A DNA stretch of 64,000 nucleotides, from positions 496,001 through 560,000 of the forward strand of contig NZ_JQLN01000001.1 in the NCBI RefSeq assembly GCF_000744225.1, given 5' to 3'. Below are positions 63,682 through 64,000 of the stretch, one piece after another (within the stretch, counting starts at the first letter, position 1; every line of letters begins with the position of its first letter). Made by a program: the position numbers and the translations under genes. Source of the DNA: Kitasatospora mediocidica KCTC 9733 (GTDB taxonomy: Bacteria; Actinomycetota; Actinomycetes; Streptomycetales; Streptomycetaceae). Below the pieces are notes generated by a model, which did no database searches, was not told the DNA's origin, and saw only the letters and a list, made by a program, of their open reading frames with translations.

Positions 63682-64000
63682 ATGGACATCGAGCAGACAG
63701 CTGCTCCCCTGCACACCACCCTCGCCCTGGACGGCCTGGCGGGATCCATCGCCGCTGCCCGCACCCACGCCCGCGCCTTCCTCGCGGAGTGCCGCCATCC
63801 TCCGCTGACGCAGGCGACGGCCACCGACGCCCTGGTGCTGATCAGCGAGTTGGTCACCAACGCCGTACGCCACTCCCCCGGGCCGTGCGCCCTCGGCCTG
63901 GTCTACGACGGTGACGCCCTGGTGATCGCGGTGAGCGACACCGGCCCCGACCTGCCCCGGCGCCGCCCGGGCGACCTGATCACGGGCGCCGGGGGATTCG
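63682..64000 (+). CDS. RsbW-like ATP-binding protein (anti-sigma kinase family), partial at window end
   Basis: The first 106 residues are visible. MDIEQTAAPLHTTLALDGLA leads to the GHKL N box LVLISELVTNAVRHSPG and the G1 box VSDTGPDLPRRRPGD. The end lies beyond 64000. The family phosphorylates anti-anti-sigma proteins and holds SigB-type sigma factors inactive. Its location, divergent from the sigma gene, fits, but such ATPases are numerous in Streptomyces and pairing by position is not proof. The upstream GAGGGG is rather far from the ATG. Confidence 0.85.
   Translation, partial: MDIEQTAAPLHTTLALDGLAGSIAAARTHARAFLAECRHPPLTQATATDALVLISELVTNAVRHSPGPCALGLVYDGDALVIAVSDTGPDLPRRRPGDLITGAGGF

Overview
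High-GC actinobacterial chromosome, most likely Streptomycetaceae (Streptomyces, Kitasatospora or a close relative). The evidence is G/C-saturated third codon positions, an initiator tRNA of Streptomyces type, Tat- and Sec-exported enzymes with Ala-X-Ala signal peptides, a SigB/SigF-type sigma factor with RsbW-like kinases, two DUF574-type methyltransferases, Ohr/OhrR, transglycosylase/LysM cell-wall enzymes, and rare TTA codons in two genes. No PKS/NRPS genes, prophage, transposase, CRISPR array or integrase was seen.

Layout. 1-12.3 kb: a partial peptide-modifying HExxH protein at the left edge, then an oligopeptide/amine utilisation block. This block has a five-gene operon (amidohydrolase, substrate-binding lipoprotein, two permeases, two ATPases) facing a TetR regulator, followed by two FAD oxidases. 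A shared palindromic operator ties the TetR gene, the operon and the first oxidase together. 12.3-24.2 kb: single genes (methyltransferase, tRNA-fMet, GNAT, TetR plus SnoaL-like pair, Smr, hydrolases), a secreted phospholipase C and phospholipase D, and a Ser/Thr kinase beside a membrane protein that may be its substrate. 24.4-37.5 kb: housekeeping and envelope genes (FUSC-like protein, LuxR-family ATPase regulator, anti-sigma-like ATPase, S53 protease with an apparent frameshift, phosphoglucomutase, truncated serine hydrolase, Nei glycosylase, surface repeat protein, transglycosylase-like protein).

37.6-42.1 kb holds the strongest candidate for an undescribed system. A TPR-CHAT protein (caspase-like, His745/Cys788 intact, one TTA codon) is divergent from three small genes, one of them multi-spanning membrane and one with a Cys cluster. 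It is followed by a secreted protein built of seven 37-residue repeats. 43.5-48.8 kb contains the Ohr/OhrR pair with a clear operator and two paralogous secreted transglycosylases. Their promoters, roughly 200-nt leaders and upstream paired Crp-like sites (exactly 88 bp apart in both copies) are duplicated together around an ArsR-AHSA1 operon.

48.8-64 kb: AIM24-like protein, second methyltransferase, patatin and an acyltransferase (frameshifted), an MFS transporter, then a stress-signalling block. That block has a hybrid histidine kinase with about eight HAMP units in tandem, a GAF/PAS/PP2C phosphatase with an ANTAR-like N-terminus, a SigB-type sigma factor and an RsbW-like kinase at the right edge.

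Three genes (S53 protease, transglycosylase-LysM, acyltransferase) are each broken by what looks like one missing base in a short G/C run. This suggests either systematic homopolymer under-calling in the assembly or real disruption.
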